Origin: Gigantopelta aegis | Lineage: Eukaryota; Mollusca; Gastropoda; Neomphalida; Peltospiridae | Direction: 5' to 3' | DNA: 64,000 nt | Assembly (NCBI RefSeq): GCF_016097555.1 | Contig: NC_054702.1 | Location: forward strand, 65,498,513 to 65,562,512 | Part shown: positions 45,601 through 60,600 of the stretch, piece after piece | Layout of the letters: the number at the start of each line of letters is the position of its first letter | Position numbering within the stretch: position 1 is the first letter of the stretch | Program-made: the position numbers and the translations under genes | The notes under the pieces: model-generated | Seen by the model: only the letters and a program-made list of their open reading frames with translations | The model's database searches: none | Told to the model about the DNA's origin: nothing

Positions 45601-48600
45601 AATGACCAAAACAATTTGGTGTCACAACATGGCTACTCTTCTCATCTATTAGCAGCAATGGGTAATTTATAATTTGTTCTTTCCCACAGAAAGATAGCAT
45701 ATACTAATGATTGCATGGTATGGAGCATTAGTTGAGATGACAAAAACTGACAAGTCTGTCCGAGTAAACTGTCCTCAGTGGCAAATCGGTTAAGCCAGTG
45801 GGTTTGAATTCTGAAACCAGCTCTCATCGAAAAGAGTATAACAACTTAGGGGCCATTCAAATATTACATGCTATTTTTGTCAAAATTAGACACCCTCCCT
45901 CTCCCCATAACACTCCATAACACTAGACCATACACCCCTCAAAGTAGTATGTACCGCTTGGAGACACCACCATCCCATTCATAAACAAGTCATGCAATGG
46001 GTGTAATATAATTTTAACGTACTGTTTTGCGATTGGGAAAGTGCGGACAAACATTACAACTCGATTTATAATCCTTATAATAATACGTCTAGCTATAACT
46101 ACCTATGTTAACTTAAACATTGTAACTGACAGTGTCTTTATGAAAAAAAAGGAAAAAAGATTTCGGTAATTAAAAAACATCACGTTTGGACGTATATCCA
46201 TCCACCCCTCAAGCGTTACATAATATTTGAACGGCACATTAACAGGTAGGTGTAATAACTACTAACAACCATTGTTCTGAACCGTAATTGGATATAAGCA
46301 TAAAAATACGCTGAAATTAATAGAAATGTTCTGGACAGACAGTCCAGGTACCTTTGGTGTGTGCCCAAGACTATATGCTTGAACTGTAACTGGATGTAAG
46401 CACAAAACATAAATTGAAAGGAAATGATATGAATAATAAGACTCACCTTGTCTTGGTTAGGAGACCCATTTTCCACCAAACACGGCACAAATATACAGGC
46501 AATCTCTTTGGGCTCCATCACCTTATGTTTAATTATCTGATCAAAGTGTTCAAACAGTCCCATCCACAACGTCTGTGCATCTGGGGATAACTGTGATCTA
46601 TGTAACACAAACAAAAACAAAATAGCTGATACATGAATGAATGAACAAATGTTTAATGACACAGCAACACAAACAATATATCAGCCGATAGATGTCAAAT
46701 AATTTAATTTTTTTAAAGTTATATTACTTTACAATATAATTTGCAACCCATATGGTGGTGGTGTTTTGTTTGGGGTTTTTTGTGTGTTTTTCTTTTTAAA
46801 CTTTATCTATATGCACTGATCCTATATTAGGGTTATAAACCTGTCACAGAAAAAAACATTCTATTGTGCAGAAAAATTATTTTAAAAATATATATATTTT
46901 AAAATCCTAGCCATATAAAAACATGCAGTATGTCTGTAATAAACAAATATGTATTGTTCTACAAATATTAACAATGCCAACATGTACTATTTTATGAGAG
47001 AAAAAAATTCAAAATATTTTACACCCATTTTCTGTTCTCTCTCAAGGAACAGGTAACTTTGTCACAACTCATCTGGTTTAAGTCAAACAAAGAGACATTG
47101 CTAGCAATTTGACAAATTTGATTTCAAAATATCTATCCGACTTTACATTTCTTTAGCTCTGAAAACTGCAACAAAATAGAAGTTCACTAAGAATGGTAGT
47201 TATCAAATTAGCTTTCTGGTGAATTTATTATTCATGAATAATATTAAACAAATCCACTTATAATTAAAATTTAAATGAACAACCAATAAAACCCTAAATA
47301 TGTTTTATGTAATACATATGCTATATGCCACTTACTATTCAATGTACTGTTTCCCTAGAAATTTGGCAAGGAATGGTAGACTAAACACTTTTGGGACATT
47401 TTCTCCATTTTCAGGGCACTTTTCCCCCTCATTAAAGAAATTAATTGAAATAAAAATAAATGTAATTAATATGCTTGTTTTAATAAATAAATGGAAAAAT
47501 ATATAACATGAATATTTTATTAATTAATAAAGCATTTTCCGAGTGTTTTATAACAGCAATTTTAGAATTAATTATTGAAAAAGGCTTGTTTAATCTCAGG
47601 GCAGCATGGCACTGATTAAGGCAAGATGGCGCTAGACAGTAGAGACATGGTGCCGCACCATGCTAAAACAAGCTAGGGAAAACACTACACAGATCACTAG
47701 ATTACTTGATGGATTCTGCTGTCTGTTTAGTCGTATTGGTCTCTAACAAGCCGTCGGGCAGCAGACATCCCTCGGTGAGATTGCGGATCACTAACGTCAT
47801 CTCGTCCAGGGCCACCATACTGATCAAGTCGGCATCTATCAGGTTCAGCTCCTCACCGTGGTTAGCCATGCTGAAATATTAACAACAAGATTTATACACG
47901 TAAAACAAAATATGACACGATATCATTGCTACTTTTATGTTGTTCATTCTTAAAACTGTAAGTTAGTTTGGTCATTCTCAGTCTGGAGCTTGTTTAGCCT
48001 GTGCCCATTGCACATGGTTTAGCTTGCTCGACTTAGGGATCCTCCAATGACTCCTGGTGCTTATAACAATGTTGAGAGTCTGAGACCTTTAATGCCATAG
48101 TAACACCATACCAATTGTATGCATGTAATGTTTTCAGAGATTTGTGTCTAGATTCTGAACGTTTTATAAGCACGGGCCCTGGTTGGGATTGGAAAAACCC
48201 AATGGATTTGCCGAGCTGGTTCTATCCTTTAACCCTAGCACCTCAGACCCACCCTACAGACTAAGGTAAATCCTGTCCTCATACAAGAAAGACTAAACCT
48301 AGAGAAAATCAAACACTGTAAGTCTATCTTAAACAGAAAACACTGTCTCTGTTAGTAGGGGACAATGAATTTCTAAGAGCATTACTTACTGAAACTCCAT
48401 AAACAGAATACAAATTTAAATCAGTTTGAGTAAGGACTTAATATGCTAATTACCCCCAAGGCATGGTTCATACAGAAATTTCAAACCTAAATTTAGGGGC
48501 TTTTTAGGGTCAATGTACATGTAAATAAAATTTAGGGACATTTCATGTGACTAAAAACTGTTATTTCCTCAAATTTATGCTCCAGTTTAACCTCCAATCA

Positions 48601-51600
48601 AGAGAAAATGCCATCTTTTCTTTCTCTTCATAGGACTTGTTGCTTGGTCTGCTTAACACTTTCTCCTCAACTTTCTTCACATATGTAACAAGGTGCTCCC
48701 AAATGAGAAGGGTCCTCTCACACACAGGAACATTTTCCATCCACCGATGATCGACAAATTTCAGGGGTATAACATTAGAACCTATAACTCTCTGATAGTC
48801 CTCTCTCTTAGCTGGACTGTCTTTGAAAAGATAGTAGAGACTCAATAACAAAGAAGAAAGTCCCCATCCTGTTGCTTGTGCACCAGTTTTAAAGGAATTG
48901 TGCATTATGTGCAAGCCATAAGATCCAATGTTTATCAGAATAACATCATAATCCTTCTGAAATTGTTTGTTAATGAGTTAACTCCAATTAACATTAGGTC
49001 CATCATAGAAATTTGCAGCTAATCTTTTTCATGGAGCTTTAGATCTTTTATTCCTTTATTAAAATGTTCTACCATGTTGATAAACACAGACCCCAGGTAA
49101 TGAGAAACTTCTTTGTTATCACACCAGTATCTCACATGGAATGACCAATCAAGCGCTCCCAGAAAGTTACGAATGAATTCTTCTACAAACAATACCAAAC
49201 ATTGACGATGTTTTACGAATGAATTGTTGGTATAATTTTGGCATTGTTAACATACCAACGTTAGAGCGAGTACAGAAATCAACAAATGAAAGTAGATATC
49301 GATGTATTTTTAGCAATTTGCTTAATGTTTTTGGAAGATGAAAAATATCTATAAATTTTAGGGCTTATAAGTGGCCCAATTTAGGGTCTTTTGTGAACTT
49401 GCCCGTAAAATATATGGCTTTTTAGGACTAGCTCATCAAAATAGGGACTTTTTAGGGCAACCCTTCAAATTTAGGGCCTTTTCAAGCATGTGCGAACCTT
49501 GCAAGGACATGCTGAACAGTTCAAAGAGAAACTTTAGTAATAGCCATGCTTCTTAGGGTCAGAAAGGTACAATTTCAGCTAATGTAACTAGATCTATTAC
49601 TTACACACAACCATTACATGAAACACAAATTATATAATATCAGAGTAAAAGTTACAATTTGTTTGGTTTAACGACACCACTAGAGCACATTGATCTATTA
49701 ATCATCAGCTATTGGATGTCAAACATTTGGTAATTTTTTTACATGTGGTTTTAAAGAAAACCCACTACATTTTTTCATTAGCAGCAAGGGATCTTTTATA
49801 TGCACCATCCAACAAAAGGAGAAAACATACCATGACCTTTGATACACCAGTCATGGGGCACTGATTGGGATGGGAAAAATCCACTAAGAGAATGAGTCCA
49901 CTGGGGTGGTTCGAACCCTATGATGCAAGTACCTCAGGTGAGCACTCTACTGATTAAGCTAGATTCCACCCATCAATACGAGAGTAATGCAAACAAACAA
50001 TTATATGAAACATAAATTGTAAAACCTGAGTAATGTAACCATAAACATATGCCATAATAAAATAAATGCTATATTGTCATTGAAATCTGATAGGGGTGAA
50101 ATTTTACTTTTTATTTTATATTTTCAGGACATTGGAAATACTGAACATTTAGCAATTTTTATATTTTTTTTGCCTATAAAAAAATGGGACTGAGCCTTTA
50201 TTCTTAACCTTCTGTCTACTGCAGGTGACATATTTCACCCGACATCACACCAGTCGACATACTGTATGCTGTATACAGTGCATTCCCCCATTCATATTTC
50301 CCGCCATTTTGCAAATGACACTCACCAGATTTTTTTTTTTAAAAACAGGAAACAGTTTATTTGACAGCATGCTATACCGGCCTTGGTGCCGCAGTGGTTA
50401 AGCCATCGGACTACAGGCTGGTAGATACTGGGTTCGGATCCCAGTCGAGGCATGGGATTTTTAATCCAGATACCGACTCCAAACCCTGAGTGAGTGCTCC
50501 ACAAGGCTTAATGGGTAGGTGTAAACCACTTGCACCGACCAGTGATCAATAACTGGTTCAACAAAGGCCATGGTTTGTGCTATCCTGCCTGTGGGAAGCG
50601 CAAATAAAAGATCCCTTGCTGTCTGTTGAAAAAAGAGTAGCCTATGTGGTGACAGCGGGTTTCCTCTTCAAACAGTGTCAAAATGACCATATGTTTGACG
50701 TCCAATAGCCGATGATAAGATAAAAAATTCAATGTGCTCTAGTGGCGTCGTTAAATAAAACAAACTTTACCTTTGACAGCATGCTAGTTTGTTTGTTGTT
50801 TTTCAGTGGAAAATACCTTGGAATTTTGACTTCAAAAAGTGGTTTTCGGCAAGTATTTTCGCTTGAAAAAAATTACAGCACATCGCGGTCATTTTCAGGG
50901 ATCGATAGCTGCATGATTGGTACAGCTAATTTGATAATAAATTTGATCGCTTTACCACCAATGAAAATCACCAAATATTGGGATATGAATCAGAGTTCGT
51001 TTTTTTAAAAAACAATACTGGTCAGAAAACTAATGTTATCAGAAATAATGGACATAAATACTGAACATCTGGCCACAAACGTTTTTGATTTTTTGCCTAA
51101 CTTTATTCAACATTAACTAATCTAAAATATCATAAAAATTATAAAAACCCCATGAAAATAATACTAACCGCTTGCAATATGAACTTTATAAAACATTTAA
51201 GTGAATATATGTCAGTAAAAATTATAAACTTGTACCCACTCAACGTGTTTTTTGTCAAAAATTAATCCAGTAGTCTAAAGGTTAAAGTGGGCGGGGATGA
51301 AAATCTAGGTTTTATTGTATTATGGCATTACCGAATAATTTCCATCTTCTGTTTGGAGTCTGGCCTTGATGATCTGTAGAAGCCGTCTACATTAAAGGCC
51401 TCATTGAAATCATTCTGCACAAACTTCAGAATATACAACAACCCATCCAGGGTCAATTCAGGTTTCAGATCTCCAAAATCACTAAAATAAATAACATTTA
51501 TTATCTATTATTATCTAATACACTGACACAAATGTGCCCACACAAACTTACTCAACCTATCAATCACCAATGAAAAAGGTCAATAATTCCAGTATACTAA

Positions 51601-54600
51601 ATATACAGAACTTCACATACAGTTTTCGCTTCCTATTTATTGCACAAGTTTATTTTGTACAAGAATATATACCACGAGACTGCGCAAAATAAATGAGTGT
51701 GATAAACAGGAAGCGAAAACAACATATGTGAAGGTCTGTATTTATTACATACCTTCTTTTATGTTTTACAAAAACGTTTTTTAATTTAACGTCATAACAA
51801 CACTTTGTTAAATCTATGATCAAAACTCCTTTCATGGATTTGCTTAACGTTCAGAATCATGCTCTGCGGCAGCCTTGTGTAATGTTTCAAATATGATGTG
51901 ACATCATTTGTAAATCATATATGACGTCATTAAATAAAAGGCGCTAACTGGAGTAAAAAGAAAAGGGGAATTCCCCATTTAAAAGTTCTGGTCAATATTG
52001 CACATATGTGCGATACGAAATAAATTTATCACACGGTTTCAAAATGTCTTTATCACTATAGTAAGATTGAATATGTATGTAATAATTGAATTTCCATCAT
52101 ATGGTGTTGTTAATTAAAAGTACTACTTTACTTCTTGTGTAACAATCAAACTGGCTATGACCTACCTTTAGGGAACAATCTACATAACATTTTAAATTTG
52201 TCAATGTGTATTAGACTAGTGGAAAAGCAAGGGAAAATTAAGTCATACTGACAGATGGTGTATTGTTTTTAGAACAGTTAGATTTTGTGGAAATTCATTC
52301 CACTTCTGCACAAGTTTAGGAAATAACAAGAATACCGGTGAGGTACATGTACATGATACGCCCATTATAAGTAGGTTTTGGTGACTTAGTTATGGTACAT
52401 AACACACCACCATCCCAAGTTGTACTAGCATGCATGAATTAATAAGGAAGACATTGCCCAGACAAGGATTTCCTTTAATGAGCAGTGATTGATGAAAAGT
52501 AGGTCATGGTGACCTAGTTAGCAAAGGCAACATACCACCATCCCAAATTGTACTTATATGAATTGATAATAAAAATATGCTCAGGAAACAAACAGTTTAC
52601 AGACAGACAGGTGTATGATCAGACAATACCATACCACAATAAGACACTCAATGATGGGCATATAAAAAAAGGTGATTACTGGGAAAATTTTATTATTAAA
52701 ATTAAAATCCACACAGTCAATGTTCTCCTCAGTATAACGTCTCTAACTCAGTTAAAAAAATATATATATTACGATTCACCAGTTTAAAAGATATTTTGCA
52801 TCTAGAAAAATTAAAATTAATATCACTTTGAGTAACAAAATTTAAAAATAAAAGTATGATGTCCACCTGGCTTTTCGTGATGACTGAAGACTTGATGCCC
52901 GAGAGAAATGTTGCACTGACTCAGCCCTGGAGTGCTCTGCATCCCTGCTGCCCTGGAGAGGCTGGTTAGTGTCGCCAATGGGAAGGTCAATGTCATATCC
53001 AAAGTCACTGAGTTTGTCATCATCATCAAGTGGATTCATTGATCCCACATTGGCTACTGGTGCAGCTTTGAAAAACAAAAAGAAAAAAGCATGATGAATT
53101 GCATGTATGATTTGTGTTCAACCACAACAGTTACTGCAGTCCTGAACAAAATGTATGAGAAAACAGGGTCATTTTTTTTCCATCAGAAATACCTATATTC
53201 CTCATTATCTAATTATTATTAATATTTGTTAGATACAATATTTCTGATCGTGATAGCATCAGTACATCGACCAAATGCTGATTTTAGTCAGAACAGTTCC
53301 AGTCAGAATTCACTGTTACATTAACTAATATGCGACATACTGATGATAGCGAAATGCCAGTCCAGGAGCTGATGTGGGTTGCCCAGCCAAAATGAGAGTG
53401 AACCAGTGATGAAGACACTGCCAGTCTACCAACATCGGCTCACCAACAGCATGCAGTTCTGACTAGTCTTGCTGGTGTAGTGGTTACACCATCAGCCTTA
53501 AGGATGGTTATACTATAGTCCTTCCCATCCGCCATGAACATTGTTTTTGTATACACAAAATCAGTTTAATTTGAAATTAAAAAGAAAAGTGAAAGTGTTG
53601 TGAAAACCACAAAATAACACTATTTTTGTGTCCAATTTAGAAAACAAATCGGCTCAGAAATAAATAAGTTGTAGCACACACCACATTAAGAAATTGACAC
53701 TCTCTCATGGGAAGGACTATAGTTTCATATACTGGTAGTGGCTCCAATCCAAAGCAAGCTACGTCCTGCTCTCGACTTCTCAATGAGTGAGTGAATGAAT
53801 GAATGAATGAATGAATGAATGAATGAATGAATGAATGAATGAATGAATGAATGAATGAATGAATGAATGGTTGAAGTCATTATATTTTTACCTGCTTTGG
53901 GTTGTTGGTTTTCTTTCCCCACAAGCCGCTTTGGTTCATCTTGTGTAGATACATTCTGTTTGCTGGAACTCTGCACAAGCATAGACATGGGAGCAGTAAC
54001 CTCAACCAGTTTAGTTTCGTCTTTTGAGACCCTAGCTTGTTGAGACGTAACGTTTGATGTAACAGCAGCAGCAGCTTGTCGTGAAGCAGGTGTGCTGGAC
54101 ATCGGCGTCTTTGATATAACAGGAGTTACGGTAGTTGCCCGAATATTGAAGATGTTGGAACTTGGAATTGCACTAACGTTGGTGTTCACAGACTGTATTC
54201 GGTGTTCTGACAACTTCGTAACCTTGATCTTCTGATTTTCTGCTTTAACATGTTCATCTTTTTTCTGAAAATTCAAATAAATGGGGAGTTTTTAAGACAC
54301 GTTTTGATTTTATTTTTCGGTCAAATTTACAAATGTTACATATAAAAATAATTAAATTAGTAATAATTTATTATTAAATCCTAAATATTTTTAGCATTTA
54401 CATGATCCATGCAAAAGTTGCCAATATTTTCGACTCTAGAAAGATTGTTAACATTGCAATCATTAAAATTATGATTTTAATATGTAATACATGTTATGTA
54501 AATTTTATAAGGATATAAAATTTCATTTAAATTTGTATATTTTTTTACATATGCACCGACTCAGGTTACTAAATGTACCCACCAAGAACAACATTAGATC

Positions 54601-57600
54601 CTTGACAGATAATCATGCATGGTATTACAGTCCATTTTTACACCTAGCAGGTGAAAGAGAAAGTCGCCTGCTAAAATCATCAAAAGAACGCAGGTCAGCT
54701 TTCAAGAGACAGATCTATAGTCCGTCCCATCCTTTTATAAAAATGTAGACTGGTGTAGTCTTGGTACGAGATAACTATATTTGATTAAATTCATTGCAGA
54801 GAAAATAGTCAGAGTTATCTCAATAAAGAAAGACTATACCATTCCATAAACCAAAATGGTGGCCATAATGCTGTAAGTGTTGTTTTTACTGTGGTATGTA
54901 TTACAGTTTTATTTATTTCTAAACGATTGTGTTTTAAATTGCACGCAAAAGTTGTCATTTTTCGTCATTTCCAAAACACTTATACATTTGTTCCTATGTC
55001 AAACCGAACAGAAATTATTTACAAAAAACATTTTTATAAAAGGATAGGATGGACTATCTCATTTGGAATCTAGCTCGTGGTTCTATATATTTTAATTCTG
55101 CAATGCTTTAAATATATCTCAGAGGTCCTAATTTTCCACACTATCCCAAACCCTCCCTTTACCCCTGTCATCTTATTTGCATATTTTTGCTTAGTGGAAC
55201 AGATTTCTTTTTGCCTGCTACTTAAAAAAAAAAAAATAACAGCACACCATATTTGACTTCTGATTTCAAGTCTTGTGAATTGTTATTTTAAAAGACAAAA
55301 ACATTCCAAGTAAAGTAATATGATGCCTAAACGTGAGATACTTATTATATTAGAGTTTAAAAAGTTATTTTTTCAACAAGCCCCATCTCAGAATTTGATC
55401 TGCAAGATGTCGCTGTTATTATTATTACTTCACTTCACCTGGTTGCTTTCAGCTTGTTTCTGCGTTTCACCTTCATGTTTCCTCCTGACTAATTCCCGCC
55501 ACTGAGGATATTTTCTTTCGATTTCTTCTTCATACTGTTGCTAAAGAATCAAACAATGTCTTTAAATAAATTGTGTATATATTATAATAACATTATAATT
55601 ATGATCCTGTGGCATATACTTAACAACTGTGTCCTGTCTGTACAAATTTTCGAACACCATGCATTATCAGACTTACGAGTGATTTGGAAAAACAAATTAG
55701 CACAAGATTCTTTTTCAGTTTCCAATGGAGTAAATATAGAAATTCAGGATTATGGATAACAGTGTAGCTGAAGCCTTTGAATTTAGCTCAGTTGCTTTAG
55801 CACATGCCTCAGGTGCTTGCGTCACAGGATCGAACCACCTTAGTAAATCTGTTCAACTGATTGGGTTTTTCTCATTCCAAACAGTGCACCACAACTGGAC
55901 AAAGGCCGTAGTATGTGCTTTCCTGTCTGTGAGAAAGTGCATATAAAAGATCCCTTGCTGCATTAGGAAAATGTAGCGTGTTTCCTCTGTTGACTAAGAG
56001 TCAGAATTACCAAATGTTTGACATCCAATAGCCGATGATTAATTAATCAATGTGCTCTAATGGTGTTGTTAAACAAAACAAACTTCTAAAGCCTTTGAGT
56101 ATAAATATGGTACATTTCAAATGTATAACATTGGCCACTCCTTAAAAACAAACAAATATTTGAAAATCCTATTTCAATTTTAGCACTTTTAAGGTCAATT
56201 ATGCCTTCATGCATGTACCTTCAAAAACGAGGCTTATATAAAGCAATATTAAATGTTTTAAAATGTTTACATACACTGCCATAAGACAAATGTATTTTCA
56301 ACACTTAGTATGATATAACTAAATGTAGATACTTTGAGAAATCTGAGTTTCTCAGTGCGTGCACTGAGTGATGCTATGTGTGCATCTGTCCGCTCAAAGT
56401 TGCGTAGAATCTGTTCATTTCTCTCTTTGCTCCGTTTTTCTTGGTCACAAATCTTCTTCCAGTATGTGTGCAATTTAACTGCTTTAAGCTTAGCCCTTAA
56501 AAACAAATTAACAGATCATTAACAGAGTGTATCATGCTATATTTAAAGTCAAAGCATGTAAATGGTAAAAACATCATTTTATGTGTTATTATCAATGACT
56601 ACCGTAGTTGATTTTTTAAATTATTTTTATAAATACATTAAATAGTTGTGAACCTGGTTCAATGATTTGTGTGTATACCTGCACCAACATTAAACAAAAA
56701 CTTAAAAATCTAAAGGAATAAAATAGCTATACTACAGAGTGTATAATTAGTGGAGATTTTTGGCAGTTCTTATTGTTGTCACCACCATCTACTTTTCTTA
56801 CTAAAAACTACACCATACTGCATACAATAGATATATCCACCCACATGCATTATTCTCAAGTAGCATTGACCGTAGAAAATAATTAATACCTGGTACTATC
56901 AACTGGAATTAAATTTAATAAGAATTAATAAAATAACTAAAATTAGCATGCCAGAAAAGAAAATTGAAGAAATAATAAATTATTGTATTCTGTACTGACT
57001 GCCATCAAATACAATGGAGATGTAAAATGCATACTACATGTATGTGATAAATAAAATTCTTACAGGTGCTGATCAGACTGAAAATATGTCTTTAATTGTA
57101 GATCTATTTGTCGTCGTTCTTGTTCACTGCAAATATATGAAACACAAAACTATATATTTACAATACATATCAAGGGTGGGGAGAGGGGGGAAAGCATTCC
57201 AGATGCTGTTAAATAGCAACTACTATATACTGAGTACTGCAATAACCTCCACTATGCATAGAGTATGTTTTGTCATTGGTCAACTGTATTTAAAAAATAT
57301 ATATACATAAAATTTTTTTAAATCATTTTAATTTCAACTTATTTCTGAGCTTATATCCATTTAAGGTTCAAGCATGCTATCCTTGGCACACACCTCAACT
57401 ATATGGGCTGTCTGTCCAGAACAATGGGTTAGTTGTTAGTGCTTAGTGAGAAAGAAAAGGGTATAGTGGTCTTACACCTACCCATTGAATCGTTAAATCT
57501 CGCTCTGGGTGGGAGCCGGTACCGAGCTGCGAACCCAGTACCTATCAGCCTTTTGTCCGATAGCGTAACCATGACACCAATGAGGCCGGTCAAAAAAACA

Positions 57601-60600
57601 CAACAATGAAAGTTAAAAAGTTTGTTTTGTTTAACTACACTACTAGAGCACACTGATTACTTAATTATTGGCTATTGGATGTCACCCCAATAATGTACAT
57701 GTACACATATGTAGTTTTAATAAAAGATAAACCGAAAAGTTTAGATGTCTTATTTTAATGAATTAAAATAAGTTCTATCAACATTCTGCCCATGGTGGTT
57801 GTCATTGATCAGGACATGACCGTCTCTTTCAAGTTCTGACCAGCAATGCTGCTTCATAATATGCTGCTGGCCACAACTACTCCTCCCCCCCCCCCCCCCC
57901 ACCCCACCCTCCCGGTAATAATTCTTTTTCAGTACAGTTATATTGAGAATTTCACACACTTTACAGACAAACGGTGTTATTCATACATTTCTAGGCATGA
58001 ACTCATTAGGATACAATGACCAATATAATATCACCAGATACTTAGGTATAGTCCAGTGTGCATAAGAATCTTCGGTGCAGATGGTCATCTGATGACAAAA
58101 CTCCTGACTGGGTGTCTATGACAAGACTCCTGACCATGTGTCTGACAAGACCACTGACCTTATATCTATGACAATAACCCTGATCTTGTGTCTATGACAA
58201 GACCCCTGACCTTGCAAGGGTGTCCCAAGAGGCATAAGGTATAATGGGGCACTACAATAAGTGTGTAAGTAAGCACTTTGCCATCGTGTAAGTCTCTTAA
58301 GCTGAGTACTTTAACTGGCCATGTGTGACAATCAACTACTTTTAAAACTTAACAGTACACAGATATTTATACCTCTAATGTCCTCAATACTTTCATGTAC
58401 ATGTAGTTATAATCCTTCCTACAGGGAACAACTTTTTTCATACTATGGGATTTACTACAAGTTATTTTTTTCTGAGCCGAAAGTTTTCAAGAAAACAAAA
58501 ATAGTATTTACTGTTTTTCTTATGTCAAACCAAACTGAAATTATTTACAAAAAATATCTTTATAGGAAGATGGGATGGACTATAGGTGAGGCCCTCAACA
58601 CCCTTTCCTTTGACAACAGTTGATTGCTAACTGTCACAGACAATGAAGCCAACATGCTTCAACTGTGACGCCATCATGTGTCCAACTCCATTTACCTATA
58701 AGTATGATTACCAGATTAACACCATGATGCTGCTCAGAGATCAAAGAAGCCTTGGCTAGCCCATGATTTGTACTACAGTGACTTTTATAAACTATTTCTT
58801 ACACCCTCTGTCCAGTTGAGTTGTCAGTCAACGAGAGAAACATATTTGTACCGTTTATGTCCTTGATGCAAAATGCGTTTTGAGAAACAGACATGTTTTT
58901 TATTTTGACTTGGGATGGAACATCAAAGAAACAATGCCAACATTAATGCATGGACATCTGTTTATAGAGCTCGCCTCTAAGTAGCACCTTAAATTCATAT
59001 TATTAATAAAATGAACCAAAAACTTCCACCAAAATCATCTTTATTGCCCGACAAATTATTAGGCGTGAACTAATAAATAGTTGGATGTGAACTGACAATG
59101 GGTTGGAGAATAGTGCACTGGGCACATTATGTCAATACTTTTCTTAACATGCATGGCAAGTTGCTTCCCTCTATGTAGCATATTTAAAATGGCGGGAGGG
59201 AAACGTTTGAAACATGGTACCACAAGTTTTGAATACCAGCTACATATAGGGTATGTAACAAGGTTCGGACATAGAAGAACCACATATTCTACGTCCCTTC
59301 GGACTAGGTGGAGAACTGACACAAGAATTGGACTAAGTTCCCTATAACGGTTTTTACACTACACAATAGACTGAATGACAAATTCGAGAACCAAACAAGT
59401 AGTTCGCGAATGTTAACAAAACTTTAGCTGGTTGAACTTGATAGCCTGACATGTAAGTCCACCCCTCCGGTACATAACCTCTCCACAAACAAGACTCCCT
59501 CAGTGCCCCCTGCTTTCACAGCTTGGCACACCATGGTAACTGGGCCCTAAATGATCCACGCTAGACTGAGGGAGATCTCGGAGCAACTGGAGCCCCAGAG
59601 GTGCAGTGTGCACGACCCATTGGCATATGGACATGCTCTGACACTCACCCATCCAGTCCCAGTTATGGGTAAATAGCTGAACAGATAGAGGGCGTAAGTC
59701 AAGAAAGACAATCTGTCTTGGAGAAGGACAACTCTGATTCCAAACCCATGCAGAAGCAGCATGCAAGTCCAGTAAGACAAGCTTCTACAGGACAGAAACC
59801 CTGACAGAAACACTGCTCCCGAGTTCCCGGGATTAGAATCTTCATTCAGGAACTAAGGGTGAGGTAAACCCTACAAAAAACCTCAACCTCACCAAAGTCG
59901 GAGTACGCTAGCTAGAGATCGTGAGGACCCTACCATTAGTCGAGCGTACACGCACTACCAAATGAAAAATATCTCAATCAAGTGTTCTGCGATGGTGCTC
60001 ACCCTATGGACCAATGTCAGGTAGGTGTAGTGCCAGACCTCATGCCTTGAAGGGGTCCATTCATACGACTGGTGGCTCTGTTGCCTCTCACGACAGGGAG
60101 ACACAGAGTAGAGCAACTGACGAATCAACGACAAGGAAGAAGACATTAAGGATACTAAATGGAACTGTGAGGGAATAAGACACAAGAAACCTAAGCTACA
60201 ACAGTTCCTACACACAAACAACATAGACATTGCATGTATCCAGGAAACACACCTGAAACCAGATCACAGGTTCTTCATAAGAGGGTATGAAAGCTACAGA
60301 AACGACAGGGAAAACAGACATAAGGGCGGAGTCTTGACCCTAATATGAAACAGCATCCCAACCACAGCAATCAGCCATTCCAAAGATGAAGGAGGACTTG
60401 AACATGTCACCATCAATGCAATAAATGCTGGCAGAAAAGAACATCTTACGATCTCAAACTGCTACAGCCCACCAAACTCCATCCAGGACTTCCATACTCT
60501 GACAACATCTCAGAACTATCATCTCATGTTGGGAGACTTCAACTGTCACTCTCCCAGCTGGGGTTATGATGAACTGGATACTCATAAATCTGCCAAATGA

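Noticed and set aside
53725..53880. C-terminal extension of the exon 5 frame with Ile-His-Ser-Phe repeats
   Set aside because: This is the GAAT microsatellite beyond a good GTAAAA donor; the exon ends at 53892.
55782..55850. Functional tRNA gene
   Set aside because: It has A- and B-box-like motifs but is the head of a SINE with the usual core and tail behind it, and I could not fold a proper acceptor stem.
59059..59347. Open frames on both strands as a small gene
   Set aside because: No family resemblance, no splice partners, and within KIZ intron 1; probably chance.
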